DNA of 43,814 nt from Roseicyclus amphidinii (lineage in GTDB: Bacteria > Pseudomonadota > Alphaproteobacteria > Rhodobacterales > Rhodobacteraceae), in NCBI RefSeq assembly GCF_030163755.1, contig NZ_JASJOE010000030.1, positions 1 through 43,814 of the forward strand, written 5' to 3'. Below, piece by piece: positions 8,262 through 15,248 of this stretch. Position numbers and translations under genes: made by a program. The notes beneath the pieces were generated by a model. It saw only the letters and a list, made by a program, of their open reading frames with translations. It had not been told where the DNA came from and did no database searches. The number at the start of each line of letters is the position of its first letter. The first letter of the stretch is position 1.

Positions 8262-8747
8262 TCAACCCGGAGACCTGCAAACCGCGCGGCGCTGCGCGAG
8301 GGCCGCGTAGACCTGTTTCTGCTTGCGCACCATCTCGGGGTTGAGCATCTGCAAGTCGCGCTCGTCGAACGCGGCCTGTTCCCAGACCGCCTTCCACAGG
8401 CCGCCGATCTTCATGAACGCGACATGGCACAGGAACGGCGCCACCACGTAACGCGCGTTGGCCATGATCTCCGAGCGGTGAACGCCGACGATCATGTCCG
8501 GGTCGTGCGGCTGGAACGCCGCCTTCAGGCAGGTGCGCCGATACTGCGTCACGCCGGTCTTGCGCAACTGCGCATGGTAGTCGCACAGGATGAGATCGAG
8601 TTCCTCGATCGTGGTGATGATCAGCTGCGAGGTGTTCGTGGTCACCAGCAAGGGCAGGGCGATGCGCCGATGCAGCGCCGCGAGGTCCCTGGCCAGGATC
8701 GCCGCGTTGATCGCGTCCACGGCTTGCTGGTAGATCTCCTTCGCCAT
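8262..8747 (-). CDS. Small alpha+beta protein, paralogue of its downstream neighbour (NTF2/SnoaL-like size)
   Basis: A 161-aa soluble protein preceded by a strong GGGGAGG, so the start at 8747 is well supported. It shares a full-length pattern with the 166-aa product downstream, including the RRTC...F core and PDMIVG-HR. The invariant Cys in RRTC and the His/Arg pair after PDMIVG are the best candidates for functional residues. The two genes look like a tandem duplication that has diverged widely in the flanks. It opens a probable transcription unit of this gene, its paralogue and fadB, with a candidate operator and promoter just upstream (8833-8852). The product is not recognised with a specific function. 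Confidence 0.8.
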   Translation of the reverse strand: MAKEIYQQAVDAINAAILARDLAALHRRIALPLLVTTNTSQLIITTIEELDLILCDYHAQLRKTGVTQYRRTCLKAAFQPHDPDMIVGVHRSEIMANARYVVAPFLCHVAFMKIGGLWKAVWEQAAFDERDLQMLNPEMVRKQKQVYAALAQRRAVCRSPG

Positions 8748-8832
8748 GGGCTGACCTCCCCGACACCGTTACTCCGTATCGGGCTGGACCCCGATACCAC
8801 TCGCGCGGCACTTTTGATCCGATGTCATCGAT

Positions 8833-8852
8833 TGTCAATGTAAGCGGTTGCA
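8833..8852 (-). promoter_or_regulatory. Candidate LacI-type operator next to a TTGACA -35 element
   Basis: On the plus strand 8839-8852 reads TGTAAGCGGTTGCA, an exact fit to the LacI/GalR core consensus TGNAANCGNTTNCA. It abuts TGTCAA at 8833-8838, which on the minus strand is a perfect TTGACA -35 hexamer. A plausible but poor -10 (AAAAGT) lies 17 bp further on. The site would control the paralogue-pair/fadB unit. No LacI-family gene is in this window, so the regulator is unknown and the call is an inference. Confidence 0.4.
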
Positions 8853-8897
8853 AGGTGACGCGAGGCCTCTCGGACCGCGGCGCAGGGGACATGCGCA

Positions 8898-10109
8898 TCA
8901 CAGCCGCTCGATGATCGTGGCGGCCCCCATGCCCGAGGCGACACAGAGCGTCGCAAGGCCGGTGCCCTTGCCCGACCGCTCCAGCTCATCCAGCAGCGTG
9001 CCCAGGATCATCGCGCCGGTCGCACCCAGCGGGTGCCCCATGGCGATGGCACCGCCGTTCACGTTGACCCGGTCGTGATCCACGTCGAAAGCCTGCATGA
9101 AGCGCAGCACGACCGAGGAAAACGCCTCGTTCACCTCGAACAGGTCGATGTCCGAGATCGCCATGCCGCTGTCGGCGAGGATCTTCTCGGTCGCGGGCAC
9201 GGGGCCGGTGAGCATGATCGTGGGATCGGTGCCGATCTTGGCCGTGGCGCGGATGCGCGCGCGCGGTGTCAGGCCGAATTTCTCCCCGAACTCCCGGTTT
9301 CCGATCAGAAGCGCCGCCGCCCCGTCCACGATGCCCGAGGAATTCCCGGCATGGTGGATATGCTCGATCCGCTCGAGATGGGGGTATTTCATCAGCGCGA
9401 CCTGGTCGAAGCCGGGCATCATCTCGCCCATCTCCTTGAAGGCGGGCTTGAGGCTGCCCAGCGTCTGCATGTCGGTGCCGGGGCGCATGTATTCGTCATG
9501 CTCCAGGATGGTCAGCCCGTTGATGTCGGTCACCGGCACCACGGACCCGGCGAAACGCCCCTCGGCCCAGGCCTGCGCGGCGCGCCTCTGGCTTTCGACG
9601 GCCAGCGCGTCGGCGTCATCGCGCGAGAACCCGTATTCGGTGGCGATGATGTCGGCGCTGATGCCTTGCGGGACGAAATAGCTCTCCATGGCGATGGAGG
9701 GATCGACCGCGATGGCCGCCCCGTCGCTGCCCATGGCGACGCGGCCCATCATCTCGACCCCGCCCGCGATATAGGCGGCACCGGCGCCGCCCCGGACCTG
9801 GTTCGCGGCGAGGTTCACCGCCTCGAGCCCGCTCGCGCAGAAGCGGTTGATCGCCAGCCCCGGGATGCGCTCGTCGAGGTCGGAGGCCAGAACGGCGGTC
9901 CGCGCAAGGCAGCCGCCCTGTTCCATCACCTGCGTGACATTGCCCCAGATCACGTCCTCGACTGCGTGCCCGTCAAGCGCGTTGCGCTCCTTCAGGGCGT
10001 TCAGCGTGAAGGCCGAGAGCCGCGCCGCGGTCACCTCGTGCAGCGCGCCGTCCTTGCGGCCCTTGCCGCGCGGGGTGCGGATCGCGTCGTAGATATAGGC
10101 GTCGGTCAT
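8898..10109 (-). CDS. fadA: Acetyl-CoA acyltransferase (beta-ketothiolase)
   Basis: Cleaves 3-ketoacyl-CoA with CoA in the last step of beta-oxidation, in the cytoplasm. The 403-aa product has the nucleophile Cys91 in INRFCASGLEAV, the GGAIAMGHPLGATGA block with His359, and the second catalytic Cys389 in LCVASGMG. The residue after CV is Ala where many thiolases have Gly. It starts 13 nt after the GST gene ends, on the same strand, and precedes the paralogue pair and fadB. Long ACAT-like proteins of this type act in fatty-acid breakdown rather than acetoacetyl-CoA synthesis. The family is certain; chain-length preference cannot be read. Confidence 0.93.
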   Translation of the reverse strand: MTDAYIYDAIRTPRGKGRKDGALHEVTAARLSAFTLNALKERNALDGHAVEDVIWGNVTQVMEQGGCLARTAVLASDLDERIPGLAINRFCASGLEAVNLAANQVRGGAGAAYIAGGVEMMGRVAMGSDGAAIAVDPSIAMESYFVPQGISADIIATEYGFSRDDADALAVESQRRAAQAWAEGRFAGSVVPVTDINGLTILEHDEYMRPGTDMQTLGSLKPAFKEMGEMMPGFDQVALMKYPHLERIEHIHHAGNSSGIVDGAAALLIGNREFGEKFGLTPRARIRATAKIGTDPTIMLTGPVPATEKILADSGMAISDIDLFEVNEAFSSVVLRFMQAFDVDHDRVNVNGGAIAMGHPLGATGAMILGTLLDELERSGKGTGLATLCVASGMGAATIIERL

Positions 10110-10122
10110 CTGTCGTCTCCGG

Positions 10123-10758
10123 TCAGGTGGCGGGAAAGGCCCGCTGCATCAGCGCGTAGGGGTGTTTCCAGCCCGGCACCGCCGCGATACGGGCGAGCCA
10201 GGCGTCGATCGCCGGATAGTCGGCGCGGTCGAAGGTGAACGGCTCTTCGTAGAAGAGATAGCCCGCGCAGGAGATGTCGGCGCAGGTGAGCATGTCGCCC
10301 GCCAGCCAGTCACGGCCGGCCAGTTCGCCCTCCAGCACCATGAGCGCCGCCTTGAGGCGGCCCGCCATGAAGCCGATCACCTCGGTCGGGCGCTTGTCCT
10401 CGGGCAGGAAGTTCATCAGGAACCGCAAGGGCCCGGCCTGGCCCGAGACCTTCTGGTTGTCGAAGATCGTCCAGCGCAGGATCTCGCGGCGCGTGGCCGC
10501 CGACCCGTCACCGCAGAGCTTGCCGGTCTCGGCCATCACCCAGTCCTGGATCACCCCCGACTGCGTCAGGATCAGCCCGTCCGCGTCCAGCACCGGCACC
10601 TCTCCCATCGGGTTGATCGCCCGGAACTCCGGGCCGCGCGCCTCGCCGTTGAAGAAATCGACATGGCGCGGGGTCCAGTCGACACCGGCCAGCTCCAGCG
10701 CCAGCGCCGCCTTGTAGGCATTGCCCGATTCTCCGAAGCAATACAGTGTGTTGGTCAT
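10123..10758 (-). CDS. Glutathione S-transferase family protein
   Basis: A 211-aa protein with a thioredoxin-like N-terminal domain (about 1-80). The domain has the cis-Pro/Ser-binding region INPMGEVPVLDADGLILTQSGVI, the GST glutathione-binding pattern 'NPxGxVPxL ... xQSxxI'. An alpha-helical C-terminal domain with LAGDMLTCADISCAGYL follows. It most likely binds glutathione; the electrophile is unknown. The start at 10758 has AGGGGT upstream, and the longer in-frame extension to 10959 is not GST-like. It sits 13 nt before the thiolase in the fad block, suggesting co-transcription and perhaps detoxification of reactive enoyl-CoA derived products (inference). Confidence 0.88.
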   Translation of the reverse strand: MTNTLYCFGESGNAYKAALALELAGVDWTPRHVDFFNGEARGPEFRAINPMGEVPVLDADGLILTQSGVIQDWVMAETGKLCGDGSAATRREILRWTIFDNQKVSGQAGPLRFLMNFLPEDKRPTEVIGFMAGRLKAALMVLEGELAGRDWLAGDMLTCADISCAGYLFYEEPFTFDRADYPAIDAWLARIAAVPGWKHPYALMQRAFPAT

Positions 10759-10800
10759 CGCGCTTACCCCTGGTTCTGCAAGCGCCAACCTTGGTCGCCG

Positions 10801-10823
10801 CCGTATTTGAAGGAAGATGAAGG
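10801..10823 (-). repeat. Dispersed 22-bp motif, copy 1
   Basis: On the minus strand this reads CCTTCATCTTCC followed by TTCAAATACGG. It differs at one position from copy 2 at 10988-11009 and lies in the opposite orientation to it. I recall similar motifs between genes in many Rhodobacteraceae genomes, but their role is unknown to me. Confidence 0.7.
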
Positions 10824-10987
10824 CTCGTAACGACTTGTTAAGGTTAACGTGCCACGATGAGGGCGCGGTACAGGCTGCCGAGCCGATGACCGCGGAAGGT
10901 GAAGGCGCCCTGTCCGGTGGTGCAGCGCCCCTCGGTGTCCGGACGCCGCTGGGGAACACTCGACCGGGCAGGGCGCTGGACCCCCGG

Positions 10988-11009
10988 CTTCATCTTCCTC
11001 CAAATACGG
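10988..11009 (+). repeat. Dispersed 22-bp motif, copy 2
   Basis: Reads CTTCATCTTCC then TCCAAATACGG on the plus strand. With copy 1 it forms an inverted repeat with arms about 165 bp apart. In the minus direction it contains GGAGG close to an ATG, which mimics a translation start but leads into no convincing gene. Confidence 0.7.
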
Positions 11010-11059
11010 CTGCCCGACAGCTGACACCGGGCGGATGGCGGGGCTGGTGTGCCGGTGGC

Positions 11060-11272
11060 TCATCGCTTGCGCTCCTCCAGTTCGGAGTTGAAGAGCCGCA
11101 GCCGGGCGACGAATTTCTCCTCGTTGATCACGCTGCCCCAATGCTCGAAGAGGAAGGACAGGAATTCCCCGTCATCGAGCCCCGCCTCCTGTGCGAGGCT
11201 GCGCAGCTTGCGATAGCCGTCCTCGCTCATGGCGATGTTGGGGCGGCGCGTGAGCCGCAGGCGCTTTGGCAT
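11060..11272 (-). CDS. Conserved-looking 70-aa basic protein
   Basis: A small soluble protein with a basic N-terminus (MPKRLRLTRRPN), then a helical segment SEDGYRKLRSLAQEAGLDDGEFLSFLFEH and a basic tail. The 'LR..A...GLDDGEFLSFLFE' pattern resembles ribbon-helix-helix or small antitoxin-like folds, but I do not recognise a family with confidence. It lies 61 nt after the acyl-CoA dehydrogenase on the same strand and so is likely co-transcribed with MerR and the dehydrogenase. No toxin partner is adjacent. Coding is supported by charge pattern and by the operon position, not by any known domain. Confidence 0.65.
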   Translation of the reverse strand: MPKRLRLTRRPNIAMSEDGYRKLRSLAQEAGLDDGEFLSFLFEHWGSVINEEKFVARLRLFNSELEERKR

Positions 11273-11333
11273 ATGTCCCCTCCCTCGGGCCGGTGTCGGG
11301 GCGGCGCCCTCCCGCGCCGCGCCCTGTCCGACC

Positions 11334-13109
11334 TTAGAAATTCGCGGCGTCGAGCGCCATGACCGGTTCGGCGCCGGACTGGATTCGCGCCAGATGCGTC
11401 GCCGTCATCGGCAACTGGCGGGCCATGTAGAAGCGCGCGGTCGCCAGTTTCGTCTCGTGGAACACCGGATCCTCGGTGCCCTCGGCCAGCGCCTTGAGCG
11501 AGGTTTCGGCCATGCGCGCCCACATCAGCCCGAGGCAGACATGCCCGAAGAGGTGCATGAAATCATAGCTGCCCGAGAGCGCCGCGTTGGGGTTCTTCAT
11601 GCCTTCGGCCATGAAATACATGCCGGCGGCCTGCAAATCCTTGGAGGCGCGCTTGAGCGGCTCGACGAACTCGGCCATGCCGTCCGTCTCGCCCGCCTCC
11701 TTGCAGAAGGTCTTTACCAGGTCGAAGAAGGCCATGACGTGCTTGCCGCCGTCGGCTGCCAGCTTCCGGCCCACGAGGTCGAGCGCCTGCACGCCGTTCG
11801 CGCCTTCGTAGATCATGGCGATCCGGGCGTCGCGGGCGTATTGCGACATCCCCCATTCCTCGATGTAGCCATGCCCGCCGTAGACCTGCTGGGCCTGCAC
11901 CGTCATGTCGAAGCCCTTGTCGGTCAGGAAGCCCTTGATCACCGGCGTCAGCAGCGAGATCAGCCCGTCGGCATCGGCATCCTGCCCGCGATGGGCGCGG
12001 TCGATCAGCGTCGCCCCCCAGAGGATGAAGGCGCGCGCGCCTTCGGCAAAGCTTTTCTGCTCCAACAGGTTGCGGCGGATGTCGGGGTGAACGATCAGCG
12101 GGTCGGCCGGGCCGTTCGGGTTCGCGGGGCCGGTCACGTCGCGGCCCTGCAGCCGGTCCCTGGCATAGGCCAGCGCGTTCTGGAAGGCGATCTCGGCCTG
12201 CGCCAGACCCTGCATGCCCACGCCCAGCCGCGCCTCGTTCATCATGGTGAACATCGCGCGCATGCCCTTGTGTTCCTCGCCCAGCAGCCAGCCGGTCGCC
12301 CCGTCGTAGTTCATCACGCAGGTGGCGTTGCCGTGGATGCCCATCTTCTCTTCGATCTTGCCGCAGGAGACGCCGTTGCGCGGCCCGAGGCTGCCGTCCT
12401 CGTTCACGAGGAACTTGGGCACGATGAAGAGCGAGACGCCCTTGATCCCCTCGGGGCCGCCGGGGATCTTGGCCAGCACGAGGTGGACGATGTTCTCGGC
12501 CATGTCATGCTCGCCGGCCGAGATGAAGATCTTCTGCCCGGTGATCCTGTAGCTGCCATCGTCCTGCGGCTCGGCCTTGGTGCGCATCAGCCCGAGGTCG
12601 GTGCCGCAATGCGGCTCGGTCAGGTTCATCGTGCCGGTCCAGTCGCAGGCGACCATTTTCGGAAGATAGGTCGCCTTCTGCGCCTCGGTGCCATGGGCGA
12701 GGATCGTCGAGGCCGCGCCGTGGGTCAGACCCTGGTACATCATGAAGGCCTGGTTGGCCGACGAGAAATACTCGCCCACCGCGGTGCCCAGCACGTAGGG
12801 CATGCCCTGTCCGCCGAACTCCTCGGGCATGTCGATGCCGGGCCAGCCGCCCGCCTTCATCTGCGCGAAGGCCTCCTTGAAGCCGGTGGGCGTGTAGACC
12901 ACGCCGTTCTCCATCCGGCAGCCCTCGGTATCGCCGACTGGGTTCAGCGGTGCGAGCACCCCGGAGGCCAGCTTGCCCGCCTCCTCGAGGATGGCGGCGG
13001 TGAAGTCGCGCTCGATCTCGGCGTAGCCGGGGATGCCGGCCTCGGTCACCTTCAGCACATCGTGCAGGATATACTGCATGTCCTTGGTGGGGGCGGTGTA
13101 GCTGGGCAT
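11334..13109 (-). CDS. Acyl-CoA dehydrogenase, ~590-aa class (FadE5/DmdC-like)
   Basis: FAD enzyme that introduces the 2,3 double bond into acyl-CoA. The 591-aa product belongs to the long class with an extra C-terminal domain. It begins [19 protein letters not shown], has the flavin-binding [17 protein letters not shown] (about 161-177), and [12 protein letters not shown]. The catalytic base is Glu435 in [17 protein letters not shown]. The sequence strongly recalls the Roseobacter proteins described as DmdC (3-methylmercaptopropionyl-CoA dehydrogenase). The same class also serves ordinary fatty acyl-CoA, and no separate DmdD-type hydratase is next to it. It starts 40 nt after the upstream MerR gene ends, consistent with an autoregulated merR-ACD unit. 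Confidence 0.92.
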   Translation of the reverse strand: MPSYTAPTKDMQYILHDVLKVTEAGIPGYAEIERDFTAAILEEAGKLASGVLAPLNPVGDTEGCRMENGVVYTPTGFKEAFAQMKAGGWPGIDMPEEFGGQGMPYVLGTAVGEYFSSANQAFMMYQGLTHGAASTILAHGTEAQKATYLPKMVACDWTGTMNLTEPHCGTDLGLMRTKAEPQDDGSYRITGQKIFISAGEHDMAENIVHLVLAKIPGGPEGIKGVSLFIVPKFLVNEDGSLGPRNGVSCGKIEEKMGIHGNATCVMNYDGATGWLLGEEHKGMRAMFTMMNEARLGVGMQGLAQAEIAFQNALAYARDRLQGRDVTGPANPNGPADPLIVHPDIRRNLLEQKSFAEGARAFILWGATLIDRAHRGQDADADGLISLLTPVIKGFLTDKGFDMTVQAQQVYGGHGYIEEWGMSQYARDARIAMIYEGANGVQALDLVGRKLAADGGKHVMAFFDLVKTFCKEAGETDGMAEFVEPLKRASKDLQAAGMYFMAEGMKNPNAALSGSYDFMHLFGHVCLGLMWARMAETSLKALAEGTEDPVFHETKLATARFYMARQLPMTATHLARIQSGAEPVMALDAANF

Positions 13110-13149
13110 TGTCGTCCTCCCGAAACGTCCTGGTCTTGGTCCTGTCGCG

Positions 13150-13575
13150 TCACTCGGCCGCGTCGCGTGCGCTGCCGCGGGTCTCGAGCATGTCCTCCAC
13201 CAGGCTCATCTGGCTTCGCAGATCCTCGATCGCCGCGTCCAGCTCGGCGCGCTGGCGCTCCATGTCGGTCAGCCGGTCGCGCGCGATGTCGAGCGTGCGG
13301 CTGAGCTGTGTTTCCTGCTGGTCGCCCACGTAGTAGAGATCGAGCAGCTGCCGGATCTCCTCGAGGCTGAAGCCGAAGCGCTTGCCGCGCAGGATCAGCT
13401 TGAGCCGCGCCCGGTCGCGCCGGGTGAACAGCCGCTTCTGCCCTTCGCGGATCGGGAAAAGCAGTTCCTTCTGCTCATAGAAACGCAGCGTGCGCGGCGT
13501 CACCTCGTAGGCGTCGCACATCTGGCGGATGGTCATCACGTCGTCGGTCATGATCGGATCGTCCATGTCGAACAT
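13150..13575 (-). CDS. MerR-family regulator of the acyl-CoA dehydrogenase unit (LiuR-like)
   Basis: A DNA-binding dimer with an N-terminal winged helix ([27 protein letters not shown], then [16 protein letters not shown]) and a long C-terminal coiled coil (about 90-135). There is no Cys cluster, so a metal sensor is unlikely; acyl-CoA-type MerR regulators such as LiuR fit. The start at 13575 gives 141 aa; ATG 13551 is possible. Directly upstream lies a MerR-style promoter with repeated TGACGT half-sites. It is followed by the acyl-CoA dehydrogenase. It is a paralogue of the MerR gene just upstream (13760-14134), sharing VTPRTLR-YE, LILRG-R-GF-LEEIRQ. Confidence 0.88.
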   Translation of the reverse strand: MFDMDDPIMTDDVMTIRQMCDAYEVTPRTLRFYEQKELLFPIREGQKRLFTRRDRARLKLILRGKRFGFSLEEIRQLLDLYYVGDQQETQLSRTLDIARDRLTDMERQRAELDAAIEDLRSQMSLVEDMLETRGSARDAAE

Positions 13576-13612
13576 TGGGTGTCTGGCCTGCCTGATGTGC
13601 GAGTCGCTCACC

Positions 13613-13643
13613 AGTTTACAAGGTTGCATGACGTTGACGTAAA
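13613..13643 (-). promoter_or_regulatory. Candidate MerR-type promoter with 19-bp spacer
   Basis: On the minus strand a -35-like TTTACG (13638-13643) and a -10-like TAAACT (13613-13618) are separated by exactly 19 bp, the unusual spacing typical of MerR-activated promoters. The spacer contains ACGTCAACGTCA half-sites. It lies about 40 bp upstream of the start of the first MerR gene and would drive merR plus acyl-CoA dehydrogenase. This is inference from spacing and sequence only. Confidence 0.5.
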
Positions 13644-13681
13644 CAGGACGTCACGTCACTTTGATGCTTGACGAAACGTCA
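13628..13681. promoter_or_regulatory. Cluster of TGACGT half-sites (LiuR-like operators)
   Basis: Within 54 bp there are ATGACGTTGACGTAAA (13628-13643, close to the LiuR-type dyad with ACGT-N2-ACGT), GACGTCACGTCA (13648-13659) and the perfect dyad TGACG-AAA-CGTCA (13669-13681). Such density is far above chance for six-base half-sites. It lies between the two MerR genes and is probably the shared operator for both or for the downstream one. Confidence 0.55.
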
Positions 13682-13759
13682 GCAAAGGTGACGCTGGGGA
13701 AAGCGCAACTTTGTATCGTCACGCGCGGTCCGCGACGCATCCGCAGGCCGCCCGGACGG

Positions 13760-14134
13760 TCAGCTCCAGGAGGCCTCGGTCCTGTCGCGCATGCCCTGCA
13801 GCTCGTCGATGATCTCGTCCAGCTCGGCGCGCCTCTGGCGCAGCTCGCACAGCTGACGGTCGGCCAGCGCCAGCCAGGCCTCGCGCTGCGCACCGCCCTG
13901 CGGGTCGGCATCATACATCTCGAGCCATTGCCGGATCTCCTCGAGCGCGAAGCCCCAGCGCCGCCCGCGCAGGATCAGCGTCATCCGCGCCACCTCGCGC
14001 GGGCCGTAGAAGCGCGCGCGGCCCTCCCGCTCGGGAAAGAGCAGCTCGATATACTCGTAATGCCTGAGCGTGCGCGGCGTCACCTCGAAGCGCGCGCACA
14101 TCTCCTTGAAGCTGAGGCGGGTTTCCTCTCGCAT
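13760..14134 (-). CDS. Second MerR-family regulator, paralogue of the adjacent one
   Basis: A 124-aa protein with a MerR winged helix ([27 protein letters not shown], then REGRARFYGPREVARM), LILRGRRWGFALEEIRQWL and a C-terminal coiled coil of about 35 residues. No Cys pair is present for metal sensing. The start at 14134 has GAGGGA at the right distance; the longer frame to 14281 overlaps the upstream divergent region. It is the same architecture as the MerR at 13150-13575, suggesting tandem duplication of a fatty- or branched-acyl regulator, possibly giving graded or heterodimeric control. It diverges from the thioesterase operon starting at 14293. Confidence 0.87.
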   Translation of the reverse strand: MREETRLSFKEMCARFEVTPRTLRHYEYIELLFPEREGRARFYGPREVARMTLILRGRRWGFALEEIRQWLEMYDADPQGGAQREAWLALADRQLCELRQRRAELDEIIDELQGMRDRTEASWS

Positions 14135-14292
14135 CGGGTCCCTCGCAGCTGTCCACCCGCACCGATCATACCGGGCATGACGCGCCGGGAAAAGCGCGCC
14201 CTCGTGCTCTTCGCGCGCCTCATGCCCCACGCGCCCTTGCGCCCGCCGCGGCCAGCGGAGAGATTGGCAGCCAAGGCACAAGGACGGCAGGG

Positions 14293-14742
14293 ATGACCAC
14301 CCACCCCGAGGACAAGGCCCGCATCGCGCGGCAGTTCATCGAAGCGATCCCGTTTTCGCGGGCGTTGCAGATGCGTCTCGAAGAGATCGGCAACGGCGTC
14401 GCGGTGATCTCGATGCCCTGGTCGGACGCTCTTGTCGGCGACCCCAGGGGCGGCGTGATCCACGGCGGCGCGGTGTCCGCGTTGATGGACACCTGTGGCG
14501 GGGCCGCCGTCATGAGCCACCCCGAGGCACTGGCGGGCACCGCCACCATCGACCTGCGCATCGACTACATGCGCGCCGCCGCCCCCGGAGAGCGCATCAC
14601 CGCGCGCGCCGAGTGCTACCATCTCACCCGCTCTGTCGCCTTCGTGCGCGCCACGGCCTGGGACGCGGACGAGGACCGCCCGGTCGCCACCGCCACGGGC
14701 GCCTTCACCGTCGCGCGCGCCGGGGCAGGGGGCACCGCATGA
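14293..14742 (+). CDS. PaaI-type hotdog thioesterase
   Basis: A 149-aa hotdog-fold protein predicted to hydrolyse acyl- or aryl-CoA. The signature is [24 protein letters not shown] (His then small-residue turn followed by the long central helix with Asp66), matching the PaaI/YbgC-like 'G.iHGG....L.D....A'. The second half ([40 protein letters not shown]) is the usual beta sheet. Its stop overlaps the ATG of the next thioesterase (ATGA), so the two are translationally coupled and may form a heteromer. The divergent MerR gene shares its promoter region. Confidence 0.88.
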   Translation: [149 protein letters not shown]

Positions 14743-15248
14743 CCAGACGCCCCCCCGAACCCGTCGCCGTCATCAAGCAGCGCCGCGACCGCACGCTCGC
14801 GGCCCTTGTCGGCGCGGTGCCCTATATCGGCTTTCTCGGCGTCAGCTTCGACCGCCGCGGGGACGAGCTGACCGCGGTGCTGAACTACGACGACAAGCTG
14901 ATCGGCAACCCGCTTTTGCCCGCGCTGCACGGTGGGGCCATCGCCTCGTTTCTCGAGGTGACGGCGATCATGGAACTGAGCTTCAACATGCTCTGGGACG
15001 ATGTGGAGGAGGGGCGCATCGACCCCGACCGGCTCACGCCCGAGACCCTGCCGCGCCTGCCCAAGACCATCGACTTCACCGTCGATTACCTGCGCTCTGG
15101 CCTGCCGCGCGACGCCTATGCACGGGCGCGGGTGAACCGGCAGGGGCGACGCTATGCGAGCGTCCATGTCGAGGCCTGGCAGGACCAGCGCCAGCGCCTT
15201 TTCGCGCAGGCCACGGGGCATTTCCTGATGCCGTCCCGCGATGGCTGA
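14739..15248 (+). CDS. Second hotdog-fold thioesterase-like protein
   Basis: A 169-aa protein with the hotdog helix region LLPALHGGAIASFLEVTAIMEL. The usual catalytic Asp position after HGG is Glu (FLEV), as in some PaaI relatives. The second sheet reads TIDFTVDYLRSGLPRDAYARARVNRQGRRYASVHVEAWQ. An insertion around residues 90-105 (EEGRIDPDRLTPETLP) sets it apart from the upstream partner. It begins inside the previous stop codon and ends after the MATE start, so three genes are chained. Substrate unknown. Confidence 0.85.
   Translation: MTRRPPEPVAVIKQRRDRTLAALVGAVPYIGFLGVSFDRRGDELTAVLNYDDKLIGNPLLPALHGGAIASFLEVTAIMELSFNMLWDDVEEGRIDPDRLTPETLPRLPKTIDFTVDYLRSGLPRDAYARARVNRQGRRYASVHVEAWQDQRQRLFAQATGHFLMPSRDG

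Larger units (their letters stand above)
10759..11059. other. 301-bp gene-free stretch holding an inverted pair of a dispersed 22-bp motif
   Basis: No convincing ORF was seen. The stretch holds two copies of the CTTCATCTTCC-NNCAAATACGG motif in opposite orientation (10801-10823 and 10988-11009). Near 10838-10848 there is GTTAAGGTTAAC-like sequence that may belong to the promoter of the GST-thiolase unit. It separates the acyl-CoA dehydrogenase unit from the GST unit, so it may hold a second promoter. Confidence 0.6.

Noticed and set aside
11060-11272. Toxin-antitoxin pair with the 70-aa protein
   Set aside because: No adjacent toxin-like gene; the neighbours are an acyl-CoA dehydrogenase and a gene-free stretch.
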